This document shows, one piece after another, positions 17,684-26,130 of a stretch of 64,000 bases of DNA (its first letter is position 1; each line of letters opens with the position of its first letter). The notes under the pieces are model-generated. The model worked only from the letters and a program-made list of their open reading frames with translations. It did no database searches and was not told the origin of the DNA. A program made the translations under genes and the position numbers. The stretch comes from UM-FILTER-40-17 sp032251335 (GTDB taxonomy: Bacteria; Bacteroidota; Bacteroidia; Flavobacteriales; Flavobacteriaceae), in assembly GCA_032251335.1 (NCBI GenBank), contig JAVVDW010000014.1, forward strand, positions 1 through 64,000, in the 5' to 3' direction.

Positions 17684-18910
17684 ATGAAAAGCGCACATTG
17701 TATTTATTTTATCTTGTCATTATTATTATTACAAGCCTGCGGAATCCATAAACTTAAGACTTTTGAATTTCCACAACCCGAAGATACGCGAGATAAACCC
17801 ATTCAAACCCAAACCAAAAAAATCTACGCGCTAAACAATGTCTTTGCAGACAACGAGTTTGACGGTGCAAGACTCAACAATTTTGAGCGTGTGAATGACT
17901 CCACCTACGCCGCTTCCATACTTCCCGAGAACGAACCCATCAACAGCAGCCCACATTATGCATTTCGCATTTGGAGCCAAAAGCCGGACACGATTTTTAT
18001 TCAACTCCGCTATCCGACCAGCCAACACCGATATTGGCCCAAGCTTAGCCAAGACGGTCATCATTGGCAACCGATAGACAGTACCGATTTCACCCTCTTC
18101 AACAATGGGGAAATAGCCCAATTGCGGGTAGGTATTCATCAAAAACCTTTGTGGATTGCCGCTCAGGAATTGCACAATAGCACCGCCGCCAAAGCGTGGG
18201 CTTCCGCGCTTGCAACAGACACCCGCGTTCATATGGATTTGGCCGGAAAGAGTAAGCTCGGACGCTCTTTGATGGTGCTGGACATTTATGAAGAATCACC
18301 AAATGACAAAGATTTAATTGTCATACTGAGTAGGCAACACCCGCCCGAGGTGACCGGCTATTTGGCTATGCAAGCCTTTGTTGAAGCGCTCTTGCAAAAC
18401 AACAAACTCGCTACCGATTTTATCAAAAAGTATCGCATCTTGGTTTTCCCGATGGTGAATCCGGATGGGGTCGATTTGGGCCATTGGCGTCACAATGCAG
18501 GTGGAGTTGATCTCAACAGAGATTGGGCTTTTTACAGGCAGCCCGAAGTGAACCAAGTGGTCAACTTTATTGTAAACTCCGCAAACAGAGATAAAAACAA
18601 GGTCATTCTCGGACTCGATTTTCACTCCACCCAAGAAGATTTGTATTATACCATTGCAGACGAGCACCACTCAACCTTGTATCCGTTTAAAGATTATTGG
18701 TTGCAGAGCATAGACCTTGCACTACCCGGTTATACACCCGATGACCATCCCGATCCTTTTGGGCAACCCGTTACCAAAGCTTGGTTCTACAAACAGTTTC
18801 AGGCAGATGCGGTCATTTATGAGATAGGCGATGAAACACCCCGCGATTTTATCAAAACCAAAGCGGAAACAGCAGCCCGTGAGATGATAAAACTACTCAT
18901 TCTGAGATGA
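17684..18910 (+). CDS. M14-family zinc carboxypeptidase, lipoprotein
   Basis: 408 residues from the ATG at 17684, which starts a lipoprotein signal (MKSAHCIYFILSLLLLQACG); a frame opening at 17645 overlaps the terminator. Catalytic pattern of M14 peptidases: RQHPPEVTGY (zinc HxxE), GGVDLNRDW (Asn-Arg substrate site), LDFHST (third zinc His) and a C-terminal VIYEIGDETPRDF with the general-base Glu. It likely trims peptides or peptidoglycan fragments in the envelope. Its stop TGA overlaps the ATG of the first repeated short ORF (ATGA at 18907-18910). Confidence 0.9.
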   Translation: MKSAHCIYFILSLLLLQACGIHKLKTFEFPQPEDTRDKPIQTQTKKIYALNNVFADNEFDGARLNNFERVNDSTYAASILPENEPINSSPHYAFRIWSQKPDTIFIQLRYPTSQHRYWPKLSQDGHHWQPIDSTDFTLFNNGEIAQLRVGIHQKPLWIAAQELHNSTAAKAWASALATDTRVHMDLAGKSKLGRSLMVLDIYEESPNDKDLIVILSRQHPPEVTGYLAMQAFVEALLQNNKLATDFIKKYRILVFPMVNPDGVDLGHWRHNAGGVDLNRDWAFYRQPEVNQVVNFIVNSANRDKNKVILGLDFHSTQEDLYYTIADEHHSTLYPFKDYWLQSIDLALPGYTPDDHPDPFGQPVTKAWFYKQFQADAVIYEIGDETPRDFIKTKAETAAREMIKLLILR

Positions 18911-18969
18911 AACGCCCATGTAAAAATTTTGCACACAGGAGTATGATTATCCTAGGGCGTTCCGTGTGA
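18907..18969 (+). CDS. Short ORF of repeat unit 1 (20 residues)
   Basis: ATG at 18907 overlaps the stop of the M14 peptidase gene. The peptide begins MKRPCKNFAHRSM and ends IILGRSV; the TGA at 18967 lies in the right hairpin arm. It is almost identical to the short ORF of unit 2. Start codon, frame and an in-arm stop suggest translation, but the coding signal cannot be separated from DNA-level repeat conservation. Confidence 0.35.
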   Translation: MKRPCKNFAHRSMIILGRSV

Positions 18970-18995
18970 CAGATAAAAACAAATAAAATAAACAC

Positions 18996-19058
18996 ATGAA
19001 ACGCCCATGTAAAAATTTTGCACACAGGAGTATGATTATCCTAGGGCGTTCCATCTGA
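18996..19058 (+). CDS. Short ORF of repeat unit 2 (20 residues)
   Basis: Begins MKRPCKNFAHRSM, ends GRSI, with TGA at 19056-19058 inside the CATCTGA of the right arm. The ATG is preceded by AAATAAAATAAACAC, an AT-rich tract of the type that serves as ribosome entry site in Bacteroidota. The same tract with ATGAAAC occurs before the bioF-like gene. Confidence 0.35.
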   Translation: MKRPCKNFAHRSMIILGRSI

Positions 19059-19084
19059 ACGATAAAAATAAATAATATAAACAG

Positions 19085-19132
19085 ATGAAACACCCATGTA
19101 CAAATTTTGCACACAGGAGCATGATTGTTTAG
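19085..19132 (+). CDS. Short ORF of repeat unit 3 (15 residues)
   Basis: Reads MKHPCTNFAHRSMIV and stops at TAG 19130-19132, earlier than in units 1 and 2 but directly at the right arm. This unit is the most diverged copy and lies next to the serine hydrolase gene. Confidence 0.3.
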   Translation: MKHPCTNFAHRSMIV

Positions 19133-19172
19133 GGTGTTCCATCTGACCTTTGAAAACAATAAAAATAAACAC

Positions 19173-20504
19173 ATGAAACGCTTTTTAAAAAGATTGGGCT
19201 TGGTGTTGCTTGTCGGATTGCTCATCGCCATCGTGTATCAATATCCCAAGCTGAATATACTGACCGGCTATTCCGCTAAAAATATGAATTCGGCTGTTTT
19301 TCTAGCACATAGAAATTTTGCTTTTGCAGACAGTACAGACAACAATTTTTTCCCGGTGAGTTTGGCTCAAGATCAAATGAATTTTGAAACAAAACACACC
19401 AAGGCAAGTGTTTGGGGACTGATGAAAAGAGAAGCTATCTACAGAGACGGTGTGGGCAGTGTTTTGCTGATAAACAAAGAAGATGAAAATAGGTCTTTTC
19501 TACAACCTGTCAGAAAACATGTTGATGTTGATTTGCCATATCCGTACGGAGAATTGCCCCAAAAAGACACCCTTTTCCCCGAAATTGATTATTCAAAATT
19601 AGAAAATGCCGTAGCAGATGCTTTTCAACCCCAAAATAAGACCCGTGTGGTTTTGGTCATCTACAAAGATCAAATAATTGCCGAGGCATACGCGCCGGGC
19701 TTCGATAAAAATTCAAAAATATTGGGTTGGTCTATGACCAAAAGTCTCACCGCCACCATCTATGGTATTTTGCAAAGCCAAGGCAAACTGTCTGTACACA
19801 ACAAGGTTGAAATAGAAGTTTGGCAAAACGACAACCGGTCAAACATTACGCTGGACAACCTGCTCCGCATGAGCAGCGGTTTGGCTTGGGACGAAAACTA
19901 TTTTACCATGTCCGATGTGACGCGTATGCTGTATTTAGAAAAAGACATGTCGCAAGTACAAATACGAAAAGCACAAAACCATACGCCCGCTTCTTATTGG
20001 AACTATTCCTCCGGTACTTCAAATTTACTGTCGGGTTATCTCAAAAAATATTTTGCAACCAAACAACAATACATGGATTTTTGGTACACCGATTTTATCG
20101 ATAAAATAGGGATGTATTCCACAGTTATAGAAACCGATCTTTCCAACAACTATGTAGGCTCTTCCTATGCGTGGGCAACCCCACGCGATTGGGCAAAATT
20201 CGGATTGCTTTATCTGCATCGTGGCCGTTGGAACGGTGAACAAATTTTTGAACCGGAATGGGTCGATTACGTGACGAAACCAACGGAGCATTCAGACGGT
20301 CAATACGGCGCTCACTTTTGGTTGAACGCGGGCAAAACTTACCCCAATGCGCCATCAGATTTGTATTCCGCCAACGGTTTTCAAGGCCAGCATGTTTTTG
20401 TAGTTCCTTCCAAAGATATGGTGATTGTCCGCATGGGATTGGCTGAGTATCCAAATTTTGACACCAACGCCTTTTTGGGAAAAATCACCGCTATCATTCA
20501 ATAA
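19173..20504 (+). CDS. Serine hydrolase, beta-lactamase/class C family
   Basis: 443 residues from the ATG at 19173 (MKRFLKRLGLV); an upstream frame from 19125 lies in the repeat. One N-terminal membrane anchor (LVLLVGLLIAIVYQY). Active-site motifs: GWSMTKSLTA gives SxxK (Ser nucleophile), and NYSSGTSNLL gives the YxN-like second motif; SANGFQGQHVFVVP lies near the third. The family covers penicillin-binding-like esterases and peptidases; the substrate cannot be read from sequence. Its start codon is preceded by the tandem hairpin units and may be controlled by them. Confidence 0.85.
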   Translation: MKRFLKRLGLVLLVGLLIAIVYQYPKLNILTGYSAKNMNSAVFLAHRNFAFADSTDNNFFPVSLAQDQMNFETKHTKASVWGLMKREAIYRDGVGSVLLINKEDENRSFLQPVRKHVDVDLPYPYGELPQKDTLFPEIDYSKLENAVADAFQPQNKTRVVLVIYKDQIIAEAYAPGFDKNSKILGWSMTKSLTATIYGILQSQGKLSVHNKVEIEVWQNDNRSNITLDNLLRMSSGLAWDENYFTMSDVTRMLYLEKDMSQVQIRKAQNHTPASYWNYSSGTSNLLSGYLKKYFATKQQYMDFWYTDFIDKIGMYSTVIETDLSNNYVGSSYAWATPRDWAKFGLLYLHRGRWNGEQIFEPEWVDYVTKPTEHSDGQYGAHFWLNAGKTYPNAPSDLYSANGFQGQHVFVVPSKDMVIVRMGLAEYPNFDTNAFLGKITAIIQ

Positions 20505-20508
20505 AAAA

Positions 20509-20551
20509 AAGCCGTTTCCGAGCTTGCCCGAAAACGACTTTAAAGTTTTTT
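20509..20551. terminator. Terminator between convergent genes
   Basis: AAGCCGTTTCCG pairs imperfectly (10 of 12) with CGAAAACGACTT, with an A run on the left and a T run on the right, so it can work in both directions for the serine hydrolase and the bacilliredoxin gene. Confidence 0.6.
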
Positions 20552-20561
20552 CATCGAATTG

Positions 20562-20972
20562 TTAGCAAAATTCTTCGTAGGCGTTCGCAAGATTGTCTGC
20601 GATGATTTCGGCAGGACGGCCTTCAATGTGATGACGCTCCAACATGTGCACCAATTCACCGTCTTTAAACAAGGCAATGCTAGGTGATGATGGCGGAAAC
20701 GGCACCATGTGTTGGCGTGCGGCATCTACGGCTTCGCGGTCTACACCGGCAAAAACAGTGACCAAATGGTCGGGTTTTTTGCTGTTTTGAACAGACATTT
20801 TTGCGGCGGGGCGTGCATTGGCAGCAGCACAACCACAAACAGAGTTGACCACAACCAGGGTGGTGCCTTTGCTTTCAATGGCTTTATCTACGTCTGCGGC
20901 AGTGAATAATTCTTTGAAACCTACTTGCGACAAATCATCGCGCATCGGTTTTACTAATTCTGGAGGATACAT
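20562..20972 (-). CDS. BrxA/BrxB-type bacilliredoxin (YphP/YqiW family)
   Basis: 136 residues beginning MYPPELVKPMRDDL, the usual start of this family. The active site is the CGC motif in VNSVCGCAAANARPA, and HMLERHHIEGR near the C-terminus is also typical. Bacilliredoxins remove bacillithiol mixed disulfides from proteins in the cytosol, so the organism probably makes bacillithiol. Single gene, convergent with the serine hydrolase. Confidence 0.92.
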   Translation of the reverse strand: MYPPELVKPMRDDLSQVGFKELFTAADVDKAIESKGTTLVVVNSVCGCAAANARPAAKMSVQNSKKPDHLVTVFAGVDREAVDAARQHMVPFPPSSPSIALFKDGELVHMLERHHIEGRPAEIIADNLANAYEEFC

Positions 20973-21052
20973 AAGACAAATTTTTTAGAGTACAAAGATA
21001 CGAAATCGCTAAAACACTTTTACAGTTGGAAAAAATTCATGCCTCTGATGCC

Positions 21053-22720
21053 TCAAGAAAACATGAGAATTAGCAATTGCGCGCCTATGATTCGCAATAT
21101 CATCGTGAGCGGATATACAGTTGCATATGTGGCAGATGGGATGTCATTGCCCGCCAATTTAATGGCAAAATTGAGCGCCGGTGGATCAGTAGATGCGCCT
21201 GCTAGAAGGCCACATACTTCAAAGAAGGTTTTTTTGAAATACTTTTTTGCAATATAACCCACAAGCAAAAGAGGTACTATGGTGATAATAACGCCAAAGA
21301 AAATCCAATACCAACCCGAATTTTCGGTAAAGGCGCGTAGCAAGTTGTGTCCACTGCCCAATCCCACACTTGCCAAAAAGAGTGCGATGCCCAATTCTCG
21401 CATCATCATGTTGACGCTAAAAGTGGTATAATTGTTCAGATACAGTTTGTTGCCATATCTACTCAACAATAGGGAGGCAATTAGCGGCCCGCCGGCCATA
21501 CCAATTTTAACAGGTACGGGAATATTGGGGACTGCTATGGGAATACTGCCTAAGATAATGCCCAATACAATGCCAAAAAAGATGGGAGCCAAATCGGGGG
21601 TTTCCAGTTTTTTAAGGGAATTCCCTAAAATACTTGTGATTTTTGCCACGCCACTTTCTGTACCTACAACCCGGACAACATCTCCCAGTTGTAGGTGAAG
21701 ATTGCCATGCGGAATCATTTCAATGCCGGCACGTTTGACGCGCACTAGGGTAAAACTGTGTTGATATAACTCGGGAGTGCTGCCAATTTTATTGTGGGTG
21801 ACCTCCTTGCGGGTAACCACCACTTGGTTGCCAACCAAATTGCTTTCGGGCTCGGCTTTTAGGTTCAGATGACTTTCATCGCCTATCAGTAATTTGAGTT
21901 TTTGCACCAAGTGTTTTTGAGTTACCACCAGCAAAGTATCTCCTTCCGAGACTTCTTGGGTTGGTCTGGGCGTAAGAATTTCACCTTTGTGCATCATTCG
22001 GGATACCACTATGGGTTCCTCTATCATATCAAAAATTTGACTCAGTTTTTGACCTTCCAATTGTTTGTTTTCTACCGTCAAATGGATAGAAACCACTTTG
22101 TTCTTTTTAAAAAAAGCGAGTTTTCTGTGTAATTCGTTTTCCCTTTCGATATCTATTTTAAATATTTTTTTTAAGATCAAAAAAGAAGCAATAATACCGA
22201 AAACCCCAAAAGGATAGGCCACCGCATAAGCAAGTGTTATCAAGGAAGCATCTACATCATGCCTGTTCAAACTACTCAGGCTGGCTTGTGCGGCTCCCAA
22301 ACCCGGTGTATTGGTCACAGCACCACTCATAATCCCGGTCATCACAAAAATATCGGTGTTGCTCAAATAGAAAAGAAACAAAGTGATACAGATGCCCAGA
22401 CCCACAATGGCGGTTGCCATAAGGTTGGCCGGCAAGCCCGATTTTTTTAAGGAAACAAAAAAGCCCGGTCCCACCAACAAGCCAATGGCATAAACAAAGA
22501 GCACAAGACCGAATTCCTTTAAAAAGTGCTCGGTTTCTATGTGAACGGTCAGACCCAAGGCAGAAACGATAATCCCTATAAATAATACCCAGGTTACCCC
22601 CAGAGAAACACCAAAAATTTTGAGTTTGCCCAGCCATATGCCTATAGAAATCACAAGTCCGTAAATCACCACCGTTTGGGCAATACTTTGCGATTGAAAT
22701 AATTCCAGAAACCAATTCAT
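21053..22720 (-). CDS. Aspartate:alanine exchanger-type transporter (YidE/YbjL family) with RCK_C domains
   Basis: 555 residues. Two blocks of membrane helices each carry a duplication motif (GIMSGAVTNTPGLGAAQ in the first, GLLAGASTDPPALNFAI in the second) typical of the AAE transporter family. The cytoplasmic middle (about 200-370) has two TrkA-C/RCK_C-like domains (EGDTLLVVTQKHLVQKL; LQLGDVVRVVGTESGV) that usually bind a regulatory ligand. Substrate unknown; carboxylates or amino acids are likely. It lies downstream of pckG but a terminator separates them. Confidence 0.88.
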   Translation of the reverse strand: MNWFLELFQSQSIAQTVVIYGLVISIGIWLGKLKIFGVSLGVTWVLFIGIIVSALGLTVHIETEHFLKEFGLVLFVYAIGLLVGPGFFVSLKKSGLPANLMATAIVGLGICITLFLFYLSNTDIFVMTGIMSGAVTNTPGLGAAQASLSSLNRHDVDASLITLAYAVAYPFGVFGIIASFLILKKIFKIDIERENELHRKLAFFKKNKVVSIHLTVENKQLEGQKLSQIFDMIEEPIVVSRMMHKGEILTPRPTQEVSEGDTLLVVTQKHLVQKLKLLIGDESHLNLKAEPESNLVGNQVVVTRKEVTHNKIGSTPELYQHSFTLVRVKRAGIEMIPHGNLHLQLGDVVRVVGTESGVAKITSILGNSLKKLETPDLAPIFFGIVLGIILGSIPIAVPNIPVPVKIGMAGGPLIASLLLSRYGNKLYLNNYTTFSVNMMMRELGIALFLASVGLGSGHNLLRAFTENSGWYWIFFGVIITIVPLLLVGYIAKKYFKKTFFEVCGLLAGASTDPPALNFAIKLAGNDIPSATYATVYPLTMILRIIGAQLLILMFS

Positions 22721-22756
22721 GATATTTGTATATGCGTTGACAACAAAAATAAGGTG

Positions 22757-22796
22757 AAAAACGGCCTGAAACTCAAAACAGGCTCAGACCGTTTTT
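22757..22796 (-). terminator. Terminator downstream of pckG
   Basis: On the minus strand AAAAACGGTCTGA pairs with TCAGGCCGTTTTT (13 bp with one G.U), giving a stem ended by a T run. It lies 28 bases after pckG and 37 bases before the transporter start. Confidence 0.75.
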
Positions 22797-22823
22797 GCTA
22801 CTTGCAGTTCACTTCTCTTCGGG

Positions 22824-24674
22824 CTACTCCGGTTGCAAACCCCAATGCTCGGGAGAGCGCCAGAGGGCAGACAGCAGCAACTCGCGCATAAACAAAAATT
22901 CTTTTGGCAATTTATCGTACATCCTAGAGAAGAGTTCTTCGTGAGACATGACTTCTGTTTTCCAAAGTTCTCTGTCAACTTCCATGATTTTTGCAAAATC
23001 TTCTTTGGTAAAGTTGTCCAAACCCATCCATTCCAAATCTTTGTGGCATGGCATCCAACCGATGGGACTTTCTTTTGCGGCTGCTTCACCTTTTATTCTT
23101 TGTACGATCCATTTCAACACCCGCATGTTTTCACCAAAGCCCGGCCAAAGGAATTTTCCGTCTTGGTCTTTTCTAAACCAGTTGACGCCAAAAATGCGTG
23201 GTGGGTTGGGCAGGTCTCGGCCAAAATCGAGCCAGTTGTTTACATAATCTCCTACGTGATAGCCCATAAAAGGAAGCATGGCATACGGATCTCGTCTTAC
23301 TTTTCCAATCTCGCCAAAGGCGGCTGCGGTTGTTTCACTACCCATAGTGGTGGCCAAATACACACCAAAATTCCAATTGAAAGATTGATAGACTAAAGGA
23401 ACGGTGGTGGTTCTTCTTCCGCCAAAAACAAATCCTTCTAGATGAACGCCATCGGGATTTTCCCAATTTTTGTCAATAGCCGGATTTTGGTAGGCTGGAG
23501 CAGTGAAGCGCGCATTGGGATGCGCAGCCGGTTTGTCGCTATTCGGATTCCACGGTTTGCCGTGCCAATCTATCAAACCTTCAGGAATTTCTTTTGTCAT
23601 TCCTTCCCACCAAACATCTCCGTCCGGTGTGATGGCTACATTGGTAAAAATGGTGTTGGCTCGGATAGACTCCATCGCGTTGGGGTTGGTGTCGTAATTT
23701 GTGCCCGGTGCAACGCCAAAGTATCCTGCCTCAGGATTGATGGCTACCAAGTGCCCAGATTTGTCCTTGTGAATCCAGGCGATGTCGTCACCAACGGTGG
23801 TTACTTTCCAGCCTGACATCTCTTTTGGAGGAATCAGCATCGCAAAATTTGTTTTGCCACAGGCACTGGGAAATGCCGCACCCAAGTAAGTTTTTTCACC
23901 TTCAGGTGATTCTACACCCATAATTAGCATATGTTCTGCCAACCAACCTTCTTCTCTACCCATTACAGAGGCGATGCGTAAGGCAAAACATTTTTTACCC
24001 ATCAGTGCATTGCCGCCATAACCGCTTCCGTAAGAAATGATTAATCTTTCATCGGGGAAATGTGAAATGTATTTGGTGTTTGGATTACAAGGCCATAAGA
24101 CATCTTCTTGACCTAGTTTTAAGGGTGCGCCTACTGTGTGAACACATTTTACGTAGTTATTTTTTTCCAGATAGGGCAAAACTTCATTTCCCATACGTGT
24201 CATAATGCGTGTGTTCACCACTACGTATTCTGAATCTGTCACTTGCACGCCATATCTGGCATAGGGTGAACCGAGCGGCCCCATACAAAAGGGAATTACA
24301 TATAAGGTACGGCCTTCCATGGCATCGGTAAGCAAGTTGTTGAGGATATGCTTCATTTCGTCCGGAGACATCCAGTTGTTGGTAGGGCCGGCGTCTTCTT
24401 TTCTGCGGCTACAAATAAAGGTTTTATCCTCTACACGAGCCACATCGCTGGGATCGCTGAAACAGGCAAAGCTGTTGGGTCTTTTTTCTTGATTGAGTCT
24501 GATAAAGGTACCTTTTCGCACCAATTGCTCGCACAGTCCGTCGTATTCTTCTTGGGAGCCATCACACCAATGTATGGTTTTTGCGCCCATTTGTTTTGCC
24601 AAACCATCAACCCAATTGTCAATGGCACTTTTGCTTTTCATAAGCCCGAGTGGAGAAATTTTTACGTCGTACAT
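22824..24674 (-). CDS. pckG: Phosphoenolpyruvate carboxykinase (GTP)
   Basis: 616 residues, the usual length of GTP-dependent PEPCK. The kinase-1 loop is FPSACGKTNFAMLIPP with the catalytic Cys, and GDDIAWIH carries the metal-binding Asp; the family signatures SYGSGYGGNALMGKKC and EGFVFGGRRTTTVPLV are also clear. It interconverts oxaloacetate and PEP at the start of gluconeogenesis. The GTP form rather than the ATP form is worth noting for pathway models. Monocistronic, with its own terminator. Confidence 0.96.
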   Translation of the reverse strand: MYDVKISPLGLMKSKSAIDNWVDGLAKQMGAKTIHWCDGSQEEYDGLCEQLVRKGTFIRLNQEKRPNSFACFSDPSDVARVEDKTFICSRRKEDAGPTNNWMSPDEMKHILNNLLTDAMEGRTLYVIPFCMGPLGSPYARYGVQVTDSEYVVVNTRIMTRMGNEVLPYLEKNNYVKCVHTVGAPLKLGQEDVLWPCNPNTKYISHFPDERLIISYGSGYGGNALMGKKCFALRIASVMGREEGWLAEHMLIMGVESPEGEKTYLGAAFPSACGKTNFAMLIPPKEMSGWKVTTVGDDIAWIHKDKSGHLVAINPEAGYFGVAPGTNYDTNPNAMESIRANTIFTNVAITPDGDVWWEGMTKEIPEGLIDWHGKPWNPNSDKPAAHPNARFTAPAYQNPAIDKNWENPDGVHLEGFVFGGRRTTTVPLVYQSFNWNFGVYLATTMGSETTAAAFGEIGKVRRDPYAMLPFMGYHVGDYVNNWLDFGRDLPNPPRIFGVNWFRKDQDGKFLWPGFGENMRVLKWIVQRIKGEAAAKESPIGWMPCHKDLEWMGLDNFTKEDFAKIMEVDRELWKTEVMSHEELFSRMYDKLPKEFLFMRELLLSALWRSPEHWGLQPE

Positions 24675-24944
24675 AACTTAAAATTTAGAAGGGTAAATTA
24701 CTGTTTTACTATACAAATTTCCGTCACCTTAACACAGTTTTGTATGACAAATATCATTGTTGGCGGTTGCATACATCCCGCAAACGTTGTAATCACTCAT
24801 TTTTTTTTAAATAAGATGTGTTAAAGTTTTAGCCTGTAAATAATGAATAGTCAAGATTTAACATGTTTTTGTGCTAAATTATCTTTAACTTTATACTTCA
24901 TTTGTATAAAAAACAAAAGCATTCTAACCTAAAAAACCGTCGTC

Positions 24945-25505
24945 ATGAAAATTTTGAACCTTTGGTCAACCCGATCCACAATTCCTATGCTGCTCCTCAT
25001 ACTTTTGCTGATGGCTTGCAACCAAAAACAAGAAACTACAGATCCGGTTGTAAGTAATTCCGAATTTGAAACACCGTCTTTTCAACTGGGCATTGTGGTT
25101 AAAGATTTGGACGAATCGGTAGCATTTTATAAAAACGTGCTCGGCATGGTGGACAGTAGAACTTTTGCAATTGACGAGGCCTTCGGAAAAAATTCCGGCC
25201 TGTCTGACAGTGTTACCTTTACGGTAACCGCATTAAAATTGGAAGATTTACCAACTGCTCCCGAATGGAAACTGATTCGGTTTGACAGCATTCACCTCAA
25301 AGGCTTTCCAAAAAGGATCCAAGACGATGTGGGTGTGCAATATACCACCCTGCTCGTAAAATCGGTTGCCCCTTTCTTAAAAAGATTTGAAGAACACGGC
25401 GTGAAAACACTTGGCGCAACACCTATGAAACTTCCCAACGGTAAAAATTTTGTACTCATTCAAGACCCAAATGGCGTTTTTATAGAGCTCATCGGGGGAG
25501 ATTGA
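24945..25505 (+). CDS. VOC-superfamily (glyoxalase-like) lipoprotein
   Basis: 186 residues. The N-terminus ends in a lipobox (LLLLMACNQ near residue 24), so it is probably membrane-anchored. The rest is one VOC domain: FQLGIVVKDLDESVAFYKNVLGM at its start and GKNFVLIQDPNGVFIELI at its end, the latter with the conserved metal-ligand Glu. Members bind metal and act on small molecules; an exported lipoprotein form is uncommon and its substrate is unknown. Confidence 0.8.
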   Translation: MKILNLWSTRSTIPMLLLILLLMACNQKQETTDPVVSNSEFETPSFQLGIVVKDLDESVAFYKNVLGMVDSRTFAIDEAFGKNSGLSDSVTFTVTALKLEDLPTAPEWKLIRFDSIHLKGFPKRIQDDVGVQYTTLLVKSVAPFLKRFEEHGVKTLGATPMKLPNGKNFVLIQDPNGVFIELIGGD

Positions 25506-25550
25506 TGGCTTATAAAATATTCCTCTAACCCCGATTTAAACCTAAACGCG

Positions 25551-25589
25551 GCTATACCCGAAAGGTTTCCAAAACCTTTCGGGTATAGC
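25551..25589. repeat. Perfect 18-bp palindrome
   Basis: GCTATACCCGAAAGGTTT (25551-25568) and its exact complement (25572-25589), loop CCA. No T run follows on either strand, so it is not a standard terminator. The core GGTTT..AAACC resembles the REP palindromes in the trp operon. Confidence 0.75.
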
Positions 25590-25626
25590 ATGCCAAACTT
25601 TTAACAAAAATTTAAAGCATCCCTTG

Positions 25627-25667
25627 TTGTTCATTATATTTATACTCTTACATTTGTACCTACAAAT
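25627..25667 (+). promoter_or_regulatory. marR promoter with overlapping palindromic operator
   Basis: TTG (25627-25629), 19 bases, then TACATTTG (25649-25656): a standard Bacteroidota promoter. A perfect palindrome ATTTGTA-CC-TACAAAT (25652-25667) covers the end of the -7 box. A second one, ATTGT-TTAT-ACAAT, follows near 25668-25681. Their position suggests autoregulation by the MarR protein encoded at 25683. Confidence 0.6.
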
Positions 25668-25682
25668 ATTGTTTATACAATT

Positions 25683-26120
25683 ATGTTACAAACAAAACAA
25701 ATGTCTCTGCCTAAACGAACGGTAATCAACTTGCTGATTACTGCCAATAACGCATCGGACAAAGTCAATGAACTGCTAAAGCCTTTCGATATTTCCAGCG
25801 AACAGTTCAACGTGCTCCGAATCCTGCGGGGGCAAAGAGGTGTAGCGGCCAATATGTGTACCATACAGGAACGCATGATCGCCAAGATGAGCAACACCAC
25901 CCGTTTGGTAGAAAAACTGCTCAAAAAAGGATTGGTCAATCGTAATATTTGCCCGCAAAACCGACGAAAGGTTGAAATTACCATCACTCTAAAAGGATTG
26001 GATTTATTAAAAGAAATTGACCCGCTGATTTTATCCTTTGAAGAGGATTTTGTGAGTGGCCTGGGCAAAGATGAATTGGAAACCTTAAACCAATACTTAG
26101 AAAAACTTCAAAGAAATTAA
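25683..26120 (+). CDS. MarR-family transcriptional regulator
   Basis: 145 residues. A winged-helix pattern is visible: SSEQFNVLRILRGQ, then MCTIQERMIAKMSNTTRLVEKLLKKGLVNR as recognition helix and NRRKVEITITLKGLDLL as the wing. MarR proteins are dimeric repressors released by phenolic or electrophilic ligands. It leads an operon with a nitroreductase-type enzyme (10 bases on) and a YceI protein, an arrangement like quinone- or nitro-compound-responsive loci. The promoter carries a likely binding palindrome. Confidence 0.88.
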   Translation: MLQTKQMSLPKRTVINLLITANNASDKVNELLKPFDISSEQFNVLRILRGQRGVAANMCTIQERMIAKMSNTTRLVEKLLKKGLVNRNICPQNRRKVEITITLKGLDLLKEIDPLILSFEEDFVSGLGKDELETLNQYLEKLQRN

Positions 26121-26130
26121 ATCAAAATTC

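Larger units (their letters stand above)
18907..19172 (+). repeat. Three tandem hairpin/short-ORF units (89, 89 and 88 nt)
   Basis: Units begin at 18907, 18996 and 19085; the serine hydrolase ATG at 19173 takes the place of a fourth. Each unit has a left arm starting ATGAAACGCCC (ACACCC in unit 3), a middle with AAATTTTGCACACAGGAG, a right arm GGGCGTTCC (GGGTGTTCC in unit 3) and an AT-rich tail ending ATAAACAC or ATAAACAG before the next ATG. The G-C to A-T change in unit 3 occurs in both arms, so pairing is kept. The right arm can also pair with the start region of the next unit or gene. Confidence 0.85.

Noticed and set aside
18907..19172. Tandem units as a CRISPR array
   Set aside because: The units are contiguous 88-89 nt repeats without variable spacers, on a period far longer than CRISPR, and no cas gene is near.
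18947..19231. 94-residue minus-strand ORF across the tandem units
   Set aside because: Its repeats in the protein are only the complement of the DNA repeats; it overlaps the serine hydrolase start.
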